From Boesenbergia rotunda (Eukaryota; Streptophyta; Magnoliopsida; Zingiberales; Zingiberaceae): a stretch of DNA of 64,000 bases. A model generated the notes under the pieces. The model was not told the DNA's origin. It did no database searches and saw only the letters and a list, made by a program, of their open reading frames with translations. Below are positions 43,051 through 54,368 of this stretch, piece by piece (the stretch's first letter is position 1; every line of letters begins with the position of its first letter). The position numbers and the translations under genes were made by a program. The stretch lies in contig JAGFNQ010007657.1 of assembly GCA_024364735.1 (NCBI GenBank), forward strand, positions 1-64,000. The letters run 5' to 3'.

Positions 43051-43177
43051 TGGTATCAGAGCTTCGTTTCAAAAGGCAAGTGTTCAATTTATCTTTTCTT
43101 GCTATTTGATATAGTGAAAAAAAAACAAAGCAGAAAAAAAAATTCGAGGAAAAAAAAATTCGTGGTCAAAAAAAATT
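43051..43177 (+). other. B3 primer binding site and leader start
   Basis: TGGTATCAGAGCTTCG at 43051, then the B leader (AAAGGCAAGTGTTCAATTTA, poly-A). It ends at AATTCAA (43172-43178), where minus-strand C protease begins. Confidence 0.85.
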
Positions 43178-44569
43178 CAACCATTGTAGTTTATAAGGTC
43201 TAGGCTGCTTAGTGGTAGGTAAGCATAATTTCTCAACCAAAATAGTACTAGTTACATTTGTGTAACTTCCCTCATCTATAATCATACTACATACCTTCTC
43301 TTTGATGTGGCAATGGGTATGAAATATGTCGTCTCGTTGTTGTTTATTATCTTCTTTCACTTGTACTTTTAGAGCACGCCTAGTGACAAGGGCTTCACCT
43401 TCAACGGGATACTCTTCTTCACTTTCCAATAATGGGGGCAAGACACTATCATCTTCGGACTCACTTTCAGTGTCGATGTCACCTTTTTCTTTCAAAATCA
43501 TAATTCTTTTATTTGAGCATTGTGATGCGATATGTACCCTTCCCAAGCACTTAAAATATTTATTATCTCTATTTCTTGAAGGTTGGAGAGGTTCGTTTCC
43601 CTTGACCAATGGAGAGCTTGCATCTTTATTATTTGAAAAATCGGGATTTTTCTTTGATTCAACTTTATCATCTCTTTTGTTCCTGCTAGATTTCCAAGTT
43701 GACGAATGTGAACTTTGCCCCCCATGCTTGTTTGATCCCTTCTTTTTGAGTTGTCTTTCAACTTTCATGGACATATGCACCATGTCTTCAAGCTCCACAT
43801 AATGTTGCAACTCCACTACATTTGCAATTTCTTGATTTAAACCTTGTAAAAATCGTGCCATGGTTGCTTCTCGGTCCTCCTCCACATTGGCTCGAATCAT
43901 GGCAATTTCCTTCTCTTTGTGGTATTCCTTCACAGTCTTGGATCCTTGTGTGAGACTTTGTAACCATTGATACAAATCCCGATAGTAATGTGTTGGAATG
44001 AATCTCTTTCTCATAATAGTCTTCATCTCCTCCCAACTGCCAACGGGTCTCTCTTTGTTTCTTCTCCTACTTAGAATAATTTGATCCCACCAAATAATTG
44101 CATAATAAACAAATTCAACGGCAGCGAGTTTTACCTTCTTCTCTTTAGAATAGTTGTGACAATCAAATACTAATTCCACTTTATTTTCTCACTCGAAATA
44201 GGCTTCAGGATTACTTTTGCCTTGAAATGAAGGAATCTTCATCTTGATATTTTCCATGTTTCTATCCACATGATCATTCATCCTTCCTCTTCTACCACCA
44301 ACTCGAGCATGATCCAATCTGCTACTTGAAGGTCTATCATCAATGTCCTCAGATACGCCATCATTATCATCATCATGGTTATATTGTCTAGCACTTCGTG
44401 AAGGAGCTCTACCAACTTGGCTATGTTGCAATCCTGCAATTACACCATCTTGTTCCTCTAATCTGACCATAATCTGACTAAAACGGATTTCCATGCGTTC
44501 CAAGTATTGTCTCAAGGCACGTTGATCAAGGGATTCTCTAGGTCTTGCTTCTTTTCCACTTGTCGCCAT
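43178..44569 (-). pseudogene. C4 gag and protease start, broken
   Basis: Start complementary to 44567-44569 (MATSGKEARPRESL). Gag N-terminus 44189-44569 with LEEQDGVIAGLQHSQ, then an in-frame TGA (44183-44188 region, where related copies have Trp). 43178-44179 follows with AIIWWDQI, LTQGSKTVKEYHKE, a knuckle in which the first Cys is Tyr (YFKCLGRVHIASQC, near 43545), an acidic TESESEDDS region and the protease active site as IIDEGSY (near 43285). Pol is missing because B3 sequence takes over at 43177. Confidence 0.87.
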
Positions 44570-45285
44570 TGAACAACCTGTTTCACTCAAACACTCTAAC
44601 TCACGAATGTTAGCTCTTTAAAGAACTTGTACTTAGAATTGAGGCAATTCCCTGTAACCGTTCATGGACTATGAAAATTCCCAAGGGTGTGTGGGTAAAA
44701 GATAGGAATTCAACACAAAAAAGTTCAAATTGCTGAATTGAAAACTTGAAGTGCAGAAAGGAAATTTGCCAGAATTGAATCTAGCCAAAATTGAGGATAA
44801 TGCAGAAACGAAAGGTAGCAAAACGTGAATTAAAAATTCGAAAGGAAAGTTGCCAGAACTTAATCTAGGCTGCCAGAATTGAATCTAGGGAAACTTAAAG
44901 GAAATGAGAGTACTTGAAATAAGAGTTGAAAGGAATGTTTTCCAGAACATAATCTAGGCTTCCAGAATTGAATCTAGGCAAACTTTAAAGGAAATGAGAA
45001 AAATAAATTTGCTAACAATGTCTCTACTTCCTTTTTTCCAACCACTTTCGCTGTTCTTTTTGCTTCGGCTTTTCTTTTTTTTTTCTTTTTTTCTTTCTTC
45101 GTTTCTTTGCCTTTTTTTTGGCCGAATTTTTTCTCCTCCTCTTTTTTTTTTCAACAAAGCAAGTAAGGCTTGCTAAGCAAAAGCAAGGAAACAAAAATAA
45201 GATAGAGACTCAAGAAGTCTCAAGATCACGAATAAGATAGAGACTCAAGAAGTCTCAAGAACTAAATTGATTTAGAGAAACTAAT
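44570..45285 (-). other. C4 5' leader
   Basis: Minus-strand leader with repeated units around GATTCAATTCTGGC and a poly-T (sense poly-A) stretch at 45060-45150, matching the C3 leader. Confidence 0.75.
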
Positions 45286-45298
45286 GGCTCTGATACCA
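45286..45298 (-). other. C4 primer binding site
   Basis: Minus strand TGGTATCAGAGCC, two bases from the LTR end. Confidence 0.9.
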
Positions 45299-45300
45299 AA

Positions 45301-45602
45301 TGATGCGAACCCAATGAGAAGAAGTCTCAAGAACACACAACAAATGGAAGAAAGAGAGAAAGATAGTCTAAATCGAAAAGATAGAGAATGAAAGGAAGAA
45401 ACCTCAACCCAATGCTTAAGGAAGCACGAACCTTGGTATAGAAGAAGAAGAAGATAGACGCCACAACCTTGGGATGAGGTTGATATGTCTTGAACGCCAC
45501 AAGGGGATGCCTTGATAAGTTCTAGTTCAATGAAGAACCAACAAGTGAGAGCCTCACCACGTTGTAGATTGAATAAGCTAAAGTTATATGTTGTGGCCGC
45601 CT
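45301..45602 (-). repeat. C4 5' LTR, truncated
   Basis: LTR end TGATGCGAACCCAATGAG at 45301 running to GTTGTGGCCGCC at 45602, about the distal 300 bp; then another LTR end begins. Confidence 0.87.
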
Positions 45603-45671
45603 GATGAGAACCCAATGAGAAGAAGTCTCAAGAACACACAACAAATGGAAGAAAGAGAGAAAGTAGTCTAC
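45603..45671 (-). repeat. Second C LTR end fragment
   Basis: TGATGAGAACCCAATGAG repeats the first ~69 bases of 45301 onward in the same orientation, then stops. It marks the right edge of the C/B/A nest. Confidence 0.82.
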
Positions 45672-46764
45672 ATCTGATCAGTATTTAGTGGATCATTTTA
45701 TGGGGTTTCTGATCGGTTTACTCTCGTTTCTCCTTGTCTTTGTTCAAGCTAAGTTCGATCACCCTTTTCCCCATACATTTTAGTATGCAGCTTTGCCCCA
45801 TCCATCTTAGTGTCGTGTTTAGGGGTTGATGGGTTATACATTGGATATTGATTGAACTGCGGAAGAGAGGTAAAACGCTCTCTCTGTTTTGTTGTGAGCT
45901 CTGCTACCTTATTGTTGGTCTGACAATTCTGTGTTTAGAAAGTTAACAAAAAAAGGAGTATAGAGTTAGTTTATGCTATTGGAAGTAGACTAGCAAAAAT
46001 TATTGTTGTTGCTCTTTGAGTGGTTGATCACAATTAATTATTTTCATATCATGGCTAGTGGCATCCCTGCACATTGATCTATAGCTAACATCCTTTGTCT
46101 TGCATGATTAAGGTACTTCTGGGCATTCGCCTGGTTGAAGATTAGAAGCTAATCCTTTGGGTTTGAGGTCTCTTTAACATCAGTTGTTGTTATCAATAAT
46201 ATTGAACAAATTGTTGATAGGATAAATCATGATAAGTCTGATTCTTAAATCAGTCACACGAAATAGTTTATCTGCAGATTGAAACTAGTTTGTCTAGGAT
46301 ACGAAAATCACATATCGCCCCCACCATGAACCATTGACAAAGCCTTTGTCTCTCACCATGAAATAAGTACATTGAACGCCTTCTAACTGAGAGACAAGAA
46401 CAATCTCCTACATCACAACATTAGGGCAACTACAAACACAAAGACTAGAAGCTTAGAATGAAGAGAAATTTAGAAAAGCTACTGCTAGCATAAAAATGCA
46501 AAGTTAATGTAAGAGAGAAGTGCAGTGTATAATATAGTATATCTTATGACAGAATCTAATATCAATAAATAACATGGTCGTATGAACATTAATTTCTTAT
46601 CACAAATTACTCTGAAAATAGATTAGATAAATATTTAAAAGTTGGAGAACCCACAATCTAACTAGAGATGCATCTTACAAAAAAAAAAGTAAGCGACCCA
46701 TAATTCACCTAATGAGAAAATATGATTGAGGCCTATGACCCAAGAGCGCTTTTTGAATGAAGAG
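45672..46764. other. Unassigned low-information DNA
   Basis: About 1.1 kb with no long ORF, no LTR match to the families here, and no RNA gene that I can recognise. It could be host intergenic sequence or an old unrecognised repeat. Confidence 0.5.
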
Positions 46765-47100
46765 TCAATGTTCTATAATATAAGTAATTCATTTTCTTAT
46801 TTTGTCATATAGTTTCTTCAGAGTACGAAGCCCGAGTTGTATAATATAAGCAATTCATTCCATTCATTAATTCAGCGTAAGTAGTCACGCAACTCTTTCA
46901 AAGTGCAGAGTCAAAATTTTATAGTATAATAAATTCATTCCATTCATTAATTCAACATAATTAGTCATGCAACTCATCCAGAGTGTGAAGTCTAAGCACT
47001 ATAGTATAAGTAATTCATTCTATGTATTAGTTCAACATAAGTGGTCATGCAACTCATTTAAAGTGCAAAGCTGAAGCAGCATAATATAAGTATTCCCTGG
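46765..47100. repeat. 80-bp tandem repeat, about 4 copies
   Basis: Unit anchored by ATAGTATAA.TAATTCATTC and GTCATGCAACTC; anchor CATTCATTAA at 46861 and 46941 and its variant at 47021 gives an 80-bp period. Copies are diverged. Confidence 0.8.
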
Positions 47101-48154
47101 TCTCGGATTGAGGATTTGTATGTTTAGCTCAAGAGTACATCAGTGTACTCTAGGATTGATCGGCGATCTGGTTGTCATTAGACGAAATTTTCTTGGGATG
47201 TATACGAGATATTTTATTTCTGTAACAGATAGTATGGTCTTGAGTTACCCTTGGTCCCAGAGGAGTTACTCTCGATGGTGCATCGAGCTTGATTTGCGAT
47301 TCACCTGGGATATACTTGAGTGAATAGGAATTCGAAGTGTTCTGTTGGCAGGGCGACAGGACAAAAGACATTGCAGGACACTAATATGTCTAAAATAGTA
47401 CTGCATCAGCTGATATGGATGTTGTAGGATACTTACGTTGTTCCGTTGCGGGGAAGACCTATATTGATCTGTTCGGATAGAAATTCATGCCATAAGTTTT
47501 CATTGTTGAAGATCGGTGATAAGAAAGTAGTTTGTTGTCTTGGTGAGGTTTTACTAGGTTTGTTGTGGTGGACATGGGTTGATGTGAACTTGATTCTTGG
47601 AAGAATTGAGTTTGGTTAATCATATTTAGAATTAGGAGTTTAACCTAATTATGATGATTAGGTTAGGAAGTAAAGCGTTGTTATTTAAAAATTTACTCAA
47701 GTAGGTGGTATGATTAGGATTTATTTTAGTTATTAGTTATGTGTAGATCAGTTGTGCCTAGCATGTTAGTCTTCAGTTTACTAGCCTAAGCAGATGGTCG
47801 AAGTTACAAGTTATCAGACTCAGCAGACGGTGGGAGCTCCAGCACCTCAGACTATGCAGCCAGCAACAATTCAGATGATTGGACCACTACCTATTTAGAC
47901 GATGCTACCATCAGTTTCAGAGATGGACCGGGTTTACACTGTCACTAGAGAGAAGGCACCGCAGGTGGATGGATCGATTTTTCCGAGATATTAAAAAGCT
48001 ATAGGGTATCTACGTGTAGGTCACTACTTGTAACTGGGTAGCTACCATTAGAGTGATGTTGGACGGTTCCCAATATGGTAGATAACATATTTGACTCGCA
48101 ATCATGGTTGAGGTTAACCATGAGAGATACAGACCCTTAGAGTTCTTTGTAAGC
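47101..48154 (+). other. Decayed region, possible Tekay gag remnant
   Basis: No usable ORF. A glutamine/proline-rich stretch near 47815-47990 (APAPQTMQPATIQMIGPLPI in a broken frame) could be the N-terminus of a chromovirus Gag, placed only 0.3 kb before the integrase end, which would imply loss of nearly all pol. Confidence 0.35.
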
Positions 48155-48505
48155 AATCAGTATCACCTACGAAAGGGGTGAAGAGGTTCGATCTCAGAGG
48201 GAAACTAGCTCCGCGCTATATTGGACCATGTCAAATTCTGGAGTGGATTCTGGAGTAGAGTGGAGCAGAAGTTGCTCGTCTAGCTCAGTTGGTAGAGTGC
48301 AAGATCCGACACATGTTTTATCAGAGGTGTCGATCACACTATAGTCAAATGCGACTTACGTGGAGATGCCCATGCGCACAAGGAGCCTCGGTAGAACAAG
48401 ACAGTTCGGTTGGTCAAAGTTGGTTGGCAGCACCATTCTGATGAGGAAACTACTTGTGAGCTCGAGGATACGATCAGAGCTCGCTATCCTCATCTATTTA
48501 CTTGA
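48155..48505 (+). pseudogene. Tekay-type integrase end and chromodomain remnant
   Basis: Broken plus-strand frames give KGVKRFDLRGKLAPRYIGP, typical of the integrase C-terminus. After stops and indels comes KTVRLVKVGWQHHSDEETT, then ELEDTIRARYPHLFT and a stop at 48503-48505, the usual C-terminus of a Tekay/Del chromodomain. The aromatic cage is only partly readable. In intact relatives this domain binds methylated histone H3 and steers insertion to heterochromatin. Here it is a fossil just upstream of its 3' LTR. Confidence 0.78.
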
Positions 48506-48681
48506 GGTGCGTATGGTAGTCATATTATAACTGGGTTGTTAATTTCTTGTTGTTGACCAGTACTTGTTGCGGTTTATGGTTTAGGATTGTGGACTAATCT
48601 GGGTTAGTTTTATGGTTGACTAGTGGTTGTTGTGGTTTACTAGTTAAATTTGGGGACCAAATTCTTGTTAGTAGGGGAGAA

Positions 48682-51321
48682 TGTTGAAAACCAAAATTTT
48701 TAAAGGGTCTCGTTGCAAAATAGGGACTTGGTTGTGAATAACTAAAATAGGAGGGCTTATTTGCAAAATGCCAAGATTTAATAAAAACCCTACGGTTTCC
48801 TCCCAAGAAGCAGTTTTGCCCCAATTCGTTTCTTTCTCCTTGACGCCCCACGCCGCGCGACGCTTCTCCGCAGCGAGCGACGCCGGTAGCCGCCCCAACC
48901 CTTGTTTCTTCATCTTCTCCCTCGTGCAACTGCCACCCTCTCTCCTTCCTCTTCACCTCGCGGGAACAAGCAGGCAAGCGCTTTGCTTTGTGTGGGAATC
49001 CTAGCCGACGCCGCGCCTCACACCGCCGCTTTTCCGGCGAACCAGTCCGTCGACAAGGCATCTTCGACGACGGCGATCCGTCTCTAGGGGGATATCTTCA
49101 AGTCTTGTATTTCTTCTAAGGTTAGTGGATAATATTGGGATGTTTGTAGTTAGGTTTGCTTTAATTGGATTCTGTGGCTAGGTCTGTTTTAATTGGATTC
49201 AATTCTTCCTTGGTTTTGATCAGTTGGGTGGAGGCAAAAATTCAGTTCAGATTGTGACTTTGTTGTCCCAGCTGTGAGGTATACACCACTATTAAGGGCT
49301 GCATGTCATCTAGAAACTTAGTTGGTTTTATCTCTTTTGTCTAGATTTATCTTCTGGTTTCAAAAGAGTAAAATTTATTTCTAATTTTATTACAAATAAA
49401 ATCATGTCTCTTCTTCTGCGTTGGCAATAGTTGGAGTAATACATTAAAGTATATATATATCCTAAAGTGTGATAAGCTAATTCTATTAAATCTTTCTGTT
49501 TAGGGGACTAATGGAATTAGTATATTATATGAATAAATTAAGAGGTGTAGCTTCTAATCTTGTATCTTTATTGCAGTTAGTCTTGTAGTAGTCATTAAAA
49601 TTCAAGGATTTGATCGTAGCTATGTTTAGTAGTAATTTAGCTAATTTAATAAATTATATACACAGCTAAATTATATCCGTAATACAGGACCTTGATTCGG
49701 ACGGTGTTCGGTTGATCGTGGAAGTTATTCGTTTACGGACTTCTACAATTAAAAGGCGGGTATTTCTCCTTTGTACTCGAGTAGTTTCGTTTACCTTAAA
49801 GCATGGCTATATTATGTCTAATAGGTTGCTTGACCTTGTTCTTTGTCGTTTGTTAATTAAAAATCGCCGTTGAGAGTTACTCTTCGTTGATCTTCGAGTA
49901 TTCCAAATTTGTATCCATACAGTCCTCTATTGGTTTTCTATTCTGTAAAGTGCCGTTTGTACGCGAGCACTTAGAAGTCTATTAAACACAACTAGGTTTA
50001 TTTGGCATTAGAAATATCCTACATATTAGTGTAGGTGCATAATCGTTGGTTTGTGATTTCTGGTTGGTTGTATTGATGCATCGTATACTCATTGGATTTT
50101 ATTGCATCGTTGTTTCTCCGGTTGTTCGTGCATCGTGCACCATACTTGCACGTTGCATACTAACGACTGTTGGGCTTACATTTGGTTAAGCCATCGTTGG
50201 TCATATTGTTGCTCGATTCACTCAACCACTTGTTGTCGTGGTAGTTATTAGAGTGTGAGCACCTGTCCTGTTATGCCAAACAGTGACACCCTCACCGTTG
50301 TTTTTAGAGGGATGAGCTGTTGGTGGCTCACCCTCACCGTTATTTTTTGAGGGATATTGTAGCTGTATAGCTCCCCCTATGTATCAGGGTTTGGAGTGTA
50401 GACTCCCCAGCATCTTGTCCACTCAACCACGCCTTATGTGGTATTTGTTGTTTAGAGTGCGTACAGTTGTCACAGCCCTACCCACTCGGTCACACAGATG
50501 GGATGTGTTGACGGCTTGACTAGCGTCAGGGGTGACACATGTCATTGCATCATGTGCATACGTATTTCATTTATGCATATTTCCTGTGATTGTTGCATTT
50601 ATATGAGCTATGATTGTTGCACTTGGTTGACATGCATGTATATGTTGGATTTATCGTTATCGCGTTGTATTTATCTGTTTAGTTGTTATTTTGTTTTTAT
50701 ATCAGTTGTTATTGGGTTTTATATCATATCGTTTTACATATGTTATGCATGTTTAGGTGATTCTTTATTCCGTATGGACTGTACCCTGTTGGATTCTCTA
50801 CATATTATACCATGTTGTTATGCTATGCTTATTGTCTACTCATATACCCGCAGAGTCCGCCCGGACTCACCACCGCTACTTTCTATTTTTGTTTCAGGTA
50901 GCAGGTAGATATTTTGCTTGGAGCCAGGACATGATCCAGTTGCCAGTCCCTCAATCCCTCAGTTTCACTGGGTTATTTTGGTTTGGAGTTGTTTCAGAGT
51001 TGGTTCTCCGTAGTTTCTTTGTTTCCGCATTTTATATTATTTCTGGTATGGTCTTGACAAATTTGTAGTCATGTTTTATTGGTCGGGTTTATTCGTTGTG
51101 GAGTTTCTTATTAAGTTGTGTTTTCTTTTATGCCTAAGGTGGCTGAGCCACTCGTTATCTTATAACTGCGTGATTGTGTTTATCTTTTATGTTTTGTGAT
51201 ACTAGCCGCTTGTGGCTAAGTTATATGGTGAGAAAGTATGTATATTTGCCCCATATTGTCCGTCGTACAGGGGAGATACTGCCCGATTTTCGAGTAAGCA
51301 TGTGCCTCTGGGGGCGTGACA
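48682..51321 (+). repeat. Tekay-type 3' LTR, ~2.6 kb
   Basis: Preceded by CCAAATTCTTGTTAGTAGGGGAGAA, the polypurine tract layout of this lineage. Starts TGTTGAAAACC and ends GGGGGCGTGACA. Inside are a GC-rich leader-like block (48840-49090) that gives spurious ORFs on both strands, and a repeated CACCCTCACCGTT.TTTTT.GAGGGAT unit (50289-50355). No second LTR in the window. Confidence 0.8.
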
Positions 51322-51512
51322 GTTACTGACTATTCTAGAAATAATAATCATGGAGGGACTATGCAAGGTAACCATGGGGGAAGCAATGGTGGTCTTGAGA
51401 AGACATAAGATGGTCATGACTCATGAATGCTGCCTATTGTGGTGAGAGGTAGTGATCTCGGGGAATTGAGCTCCGTGTAGAGAGTTTAGGGAAATAAGTT
51501 AAGTGTAGATAG
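51322..51512. other. Flank between Tekay LTR and D LTR
   Basis: Short stretch with an Asn/Gly-rich broken frame (NHGGTMQGNHGGSNGG); unassigned, possibly another gag scrap. Confidence 0.35.
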
Positions 51513-52788
51513 TGTGGGATCGTTGTAATCGATAGAGGGGGGTGAATATCGATAACGTAATTTTTTGGAAACACAGATTTAAACGCAGCGGAAAATACAC
51601 AAATCAAACACGGCTAACGCGGTTTGTTTTACTTGATTCGGATCTGTAATGGCTCCTACTCCAAGGGCCACGATCCTTGACCGTTTTCGTTGAGCAATTC
51701 TATAGCTCGGAAAATGATGTACAAGTGTAGAAATTTAAGTACAGAATTAAATAAAAAACTTATACTGACGACACTAAAGAAGAAGAGCGAAGCATTGTCG
51801 GAGCGGTGTGTCGTCAAACTTGAACGTTGTTAGCGCAGAAGGCTTGAGCACGGAAGCTTATCGTAGCGTGTTTGAATGCTTGAGTTGATATCTAGAAGCA
51901 AAGGGGAGAAGCCCCTTTTATAGCTACTTCTCGGGCGCCTGATAGCTATTGGGCGACTACCACGTCACCTAAAATCACAGCATCCTTATCCGCAGACTTG
52001 GCTAGCGCTTATCTCCATTCTTGGGCGCCAGGGACTACTGAGGCGCCTGTGAGCTCATGGGCGCCTGGGAGCTGATGTGGCACAGCTGCTGGAAGAACCC
52101 CTTCTGGGGCGCCTGATACCATTCAGGCGCCTGGTATCGTAGCAGCTAACTCCTTTCAGCTTACAACCAGGGTTAGTCCAGGAACACAATATAATATAAT
52201 AAATATGCATGAATAACAACCAAAACTATCTTGGTTCTGACTTTCGATTTCAAAATGAAATCCTAGGTCTAACCAACGCTTACTGTTCCATCTTCCGGGG
52301 AACGCGTGCTCACCTACTCCACTCTGGAGAAGTTACCTTTTGCCAATCGGCTCCTCAGGTTGGACTTTTGCTCGACCTCCGAGACTCTCGGATCTTAAGA
52401 CATTCGTACCTCGACCCGTCTCTACTTCTGGTCACAGTTCTCGCTTGGCTAAGTCACCTACCCGATTTTCCTGATTAGGTCTCGGTGTCCAGTCTCCGAC
52501 TAGGTCTTCTTGTCTAATTGCTCGAACTAGGTCTTCGTGGCCAACACTCAGTCAGGTCTTCGATATCCAACCCTCGGCCAGGTCATCGTGCCCAATTCCT
52601 CGACCAGATCTTCGTGCCAACCCACGGTCAGGGCTTCGTGCTCAACCCTACAAGTCTAGACTTCGTGCTTAGGTAAACTAGGACTTTCCTACATACTTAA
52701 TGAACCACATTAGATCACCAATAATACTTAACTTTGAACTCTTTGCCAATATCGAGACAAGGTTCCATATGGCGCATCCGTACCAATA
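51513..52788 (-). repeat. D LTR, minus strand (3' LTR)
   Basis: About 1276 bp. Its sense end is TGTGGGATCGTTG complement at 51513, its sense start TATTGGTACGGATG at 52788 (TA instead of TG), preceded by the polypurine-like AACGGGGAAGAT and the sequence GTGTTGCCATAAATCAAA that also precedes the plus-strand D LTR. It contains an array of GGCGCC palindromes (51935-52135) and the repeated GACTAGGTCTTCG unit (52480-52620). Confidence 0.82.
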
Positions 52789-53745
52789 ATCTTCCCCGTT
52801 TTGATTTATGGCAACACAATTCAAACTTAAGTAAAAATTATAACAGTTAAGAAAGAAAGTTTAAAACTAATGAAGTATTAAAGTTTTGAATAGAATAAAG
52901 TAAAACCAATGCAAGTTTCAACAAAATAAAGTTTTCTCTTTATTTCTCATACTCCCCCCTGAATAATTTATAAAACACTTAACTTTAACATTTGCCTCCC
53001 CCTTTGACATATATCAAAAATATACATGGGTGAACAAAATTTCTAAGAGAGATTTTTGTGTTTTTCCAAAATAACTTTAAGTAAAGGATTTCACAACTTT
53101 TCCAAAAATAGGTTTGAAACATCCATTTTAAACATGTTACAAAACATTTGAAAAATACTTTGATTCAAAGTTTCAAAAAATTTTATTTTAAGTATTTTGA
53201 AAATGAATGAAGCTCCCCTTTAATCTGAAATTTTCCCCATGAAGCTTTGGAAAACAAGCAATTTCCACCTTGAAAAAAACTAAGTATAATTTTTTGCAAA
53301 AAAAAGTGTTTGAAAAACTTTTGAGCAAAAAAAATTCTAAGTTTAACGTGAAAATAATTTTGAAAACATGGAGTTTTTCCTTTAAAAAAAAACTTTCAGA
53401 ACAAAGTCTATTTTTCAAAGGGATTTCAACGGGGAAAATTTGATTTTTAACATTACTTTTTCTATTCTCTGCTTTTGTCATATATCAAAAAAAATATTTG
53501 CGCCAGATATTCTTTGAAAGTATATTTAATTTTCTCTACTTTCCCCATTTTTGAAAAAAAAAATTGATTAAAGAGAAGGTAAAAAAAAACTGAGTATCAG
53601 AGCTTATGAGTTTTGCAAAACCATAAGAAAATTTTTGAAAAAGTTAAAAAAAAATCAAGTGTTAATTTTTTGGAATGAAAATGATAAGTAAATAATAAAT
53701 AATTAAGCAAGAATCCAGAATTAATGCTAAAGACCAGAATTTATA

Positions 53746-54016
53746 CCAAGTTGATATTTCTATTGATTCCAAGTATGTTAAGCAAAAAAAGAGCTTAAAG
53801 CATTTAATGATTTAAGTCTAAGCATGAGTCAATAAGTCTCAGTTTAGAACTTTTAGCCAGCCACCTATTGTTGATTCCAAGTATAATTTGAGTCTATGCA
53901 TGGGTCAATAAGTCTAAGTTCAGAACTTTTAGCCACCTATTGTTGATTCCAAGTATGATTTGAGTCGAAGCATGGGTCAATAACTTTAAGTTCAGAATTT
54001 TTAGCCACTTATTTTT
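53746..54016. repeat. 72-bp tandem repeat, 3 copies
   Basis: Unit starts ATTCCAAGTATGATTTGAG and includes CATGGGTCAATAA and AGAACTTTTAGCCACC; anchors at 53874 and 53946 give 72 bp, with a longer first copy. Confidence 0.8.
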
Positions 54017-54368
54017 AATCCTCAAGATAAAGGAGAATAAAATTTCTTAAGTAAAGGTTAAATTTCTTTGTAAATAGAAAAAAATTTTAAGTAAAAAGAC
54101 TTTTGAAATAGTTTTCTAAGAGGAGTATTTTTGAAAAATATTTACACTTAAGTAACATGCTCCCCTTAAATTATGATTCTCTCCCTATTATCTTGAAAGT
54201 TTGCATATTTCCTTTTTTTGGATATGATTTTTGAAGGAACTTTGAAAAGATTTTAAAAAAATATTGAGGGGTCCTCTTTTTTTAAAAAAACTAAGTATCA
54301 TTTTTTAGAAAATATTATAAGGAATTCTAAATACTTAAGAAAGAAAATTTAAAAATCTAAGTATTTTA

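Noticed and set aside
45672..46764. Host gene exons
   Set aside because: No ORF over about 60 codons, no consistent splice-bounded coding pattern; left as unassigned.
48274..48306. tRNA-Lys gene
   Set aside because: Only the D-arm half matches; there is no anticodon stem or T-arm with a B box, and it sits in an integrase remnant.
48594..49061. 155-codon minus-strand frame in GC-rich DNA
   Set aside because: It lies wholly inside the Tekay-type LTR. Frames of similar size exist on the other strand, and it has no motif; it is a composition artefact.
50498..50908. 136-codon Cys-rich plus-strand frame
   Set aside because: Inside the Tekay LTR; low-complexity translation of TTGTATT-rich DNA, no domain, no conserved start context.
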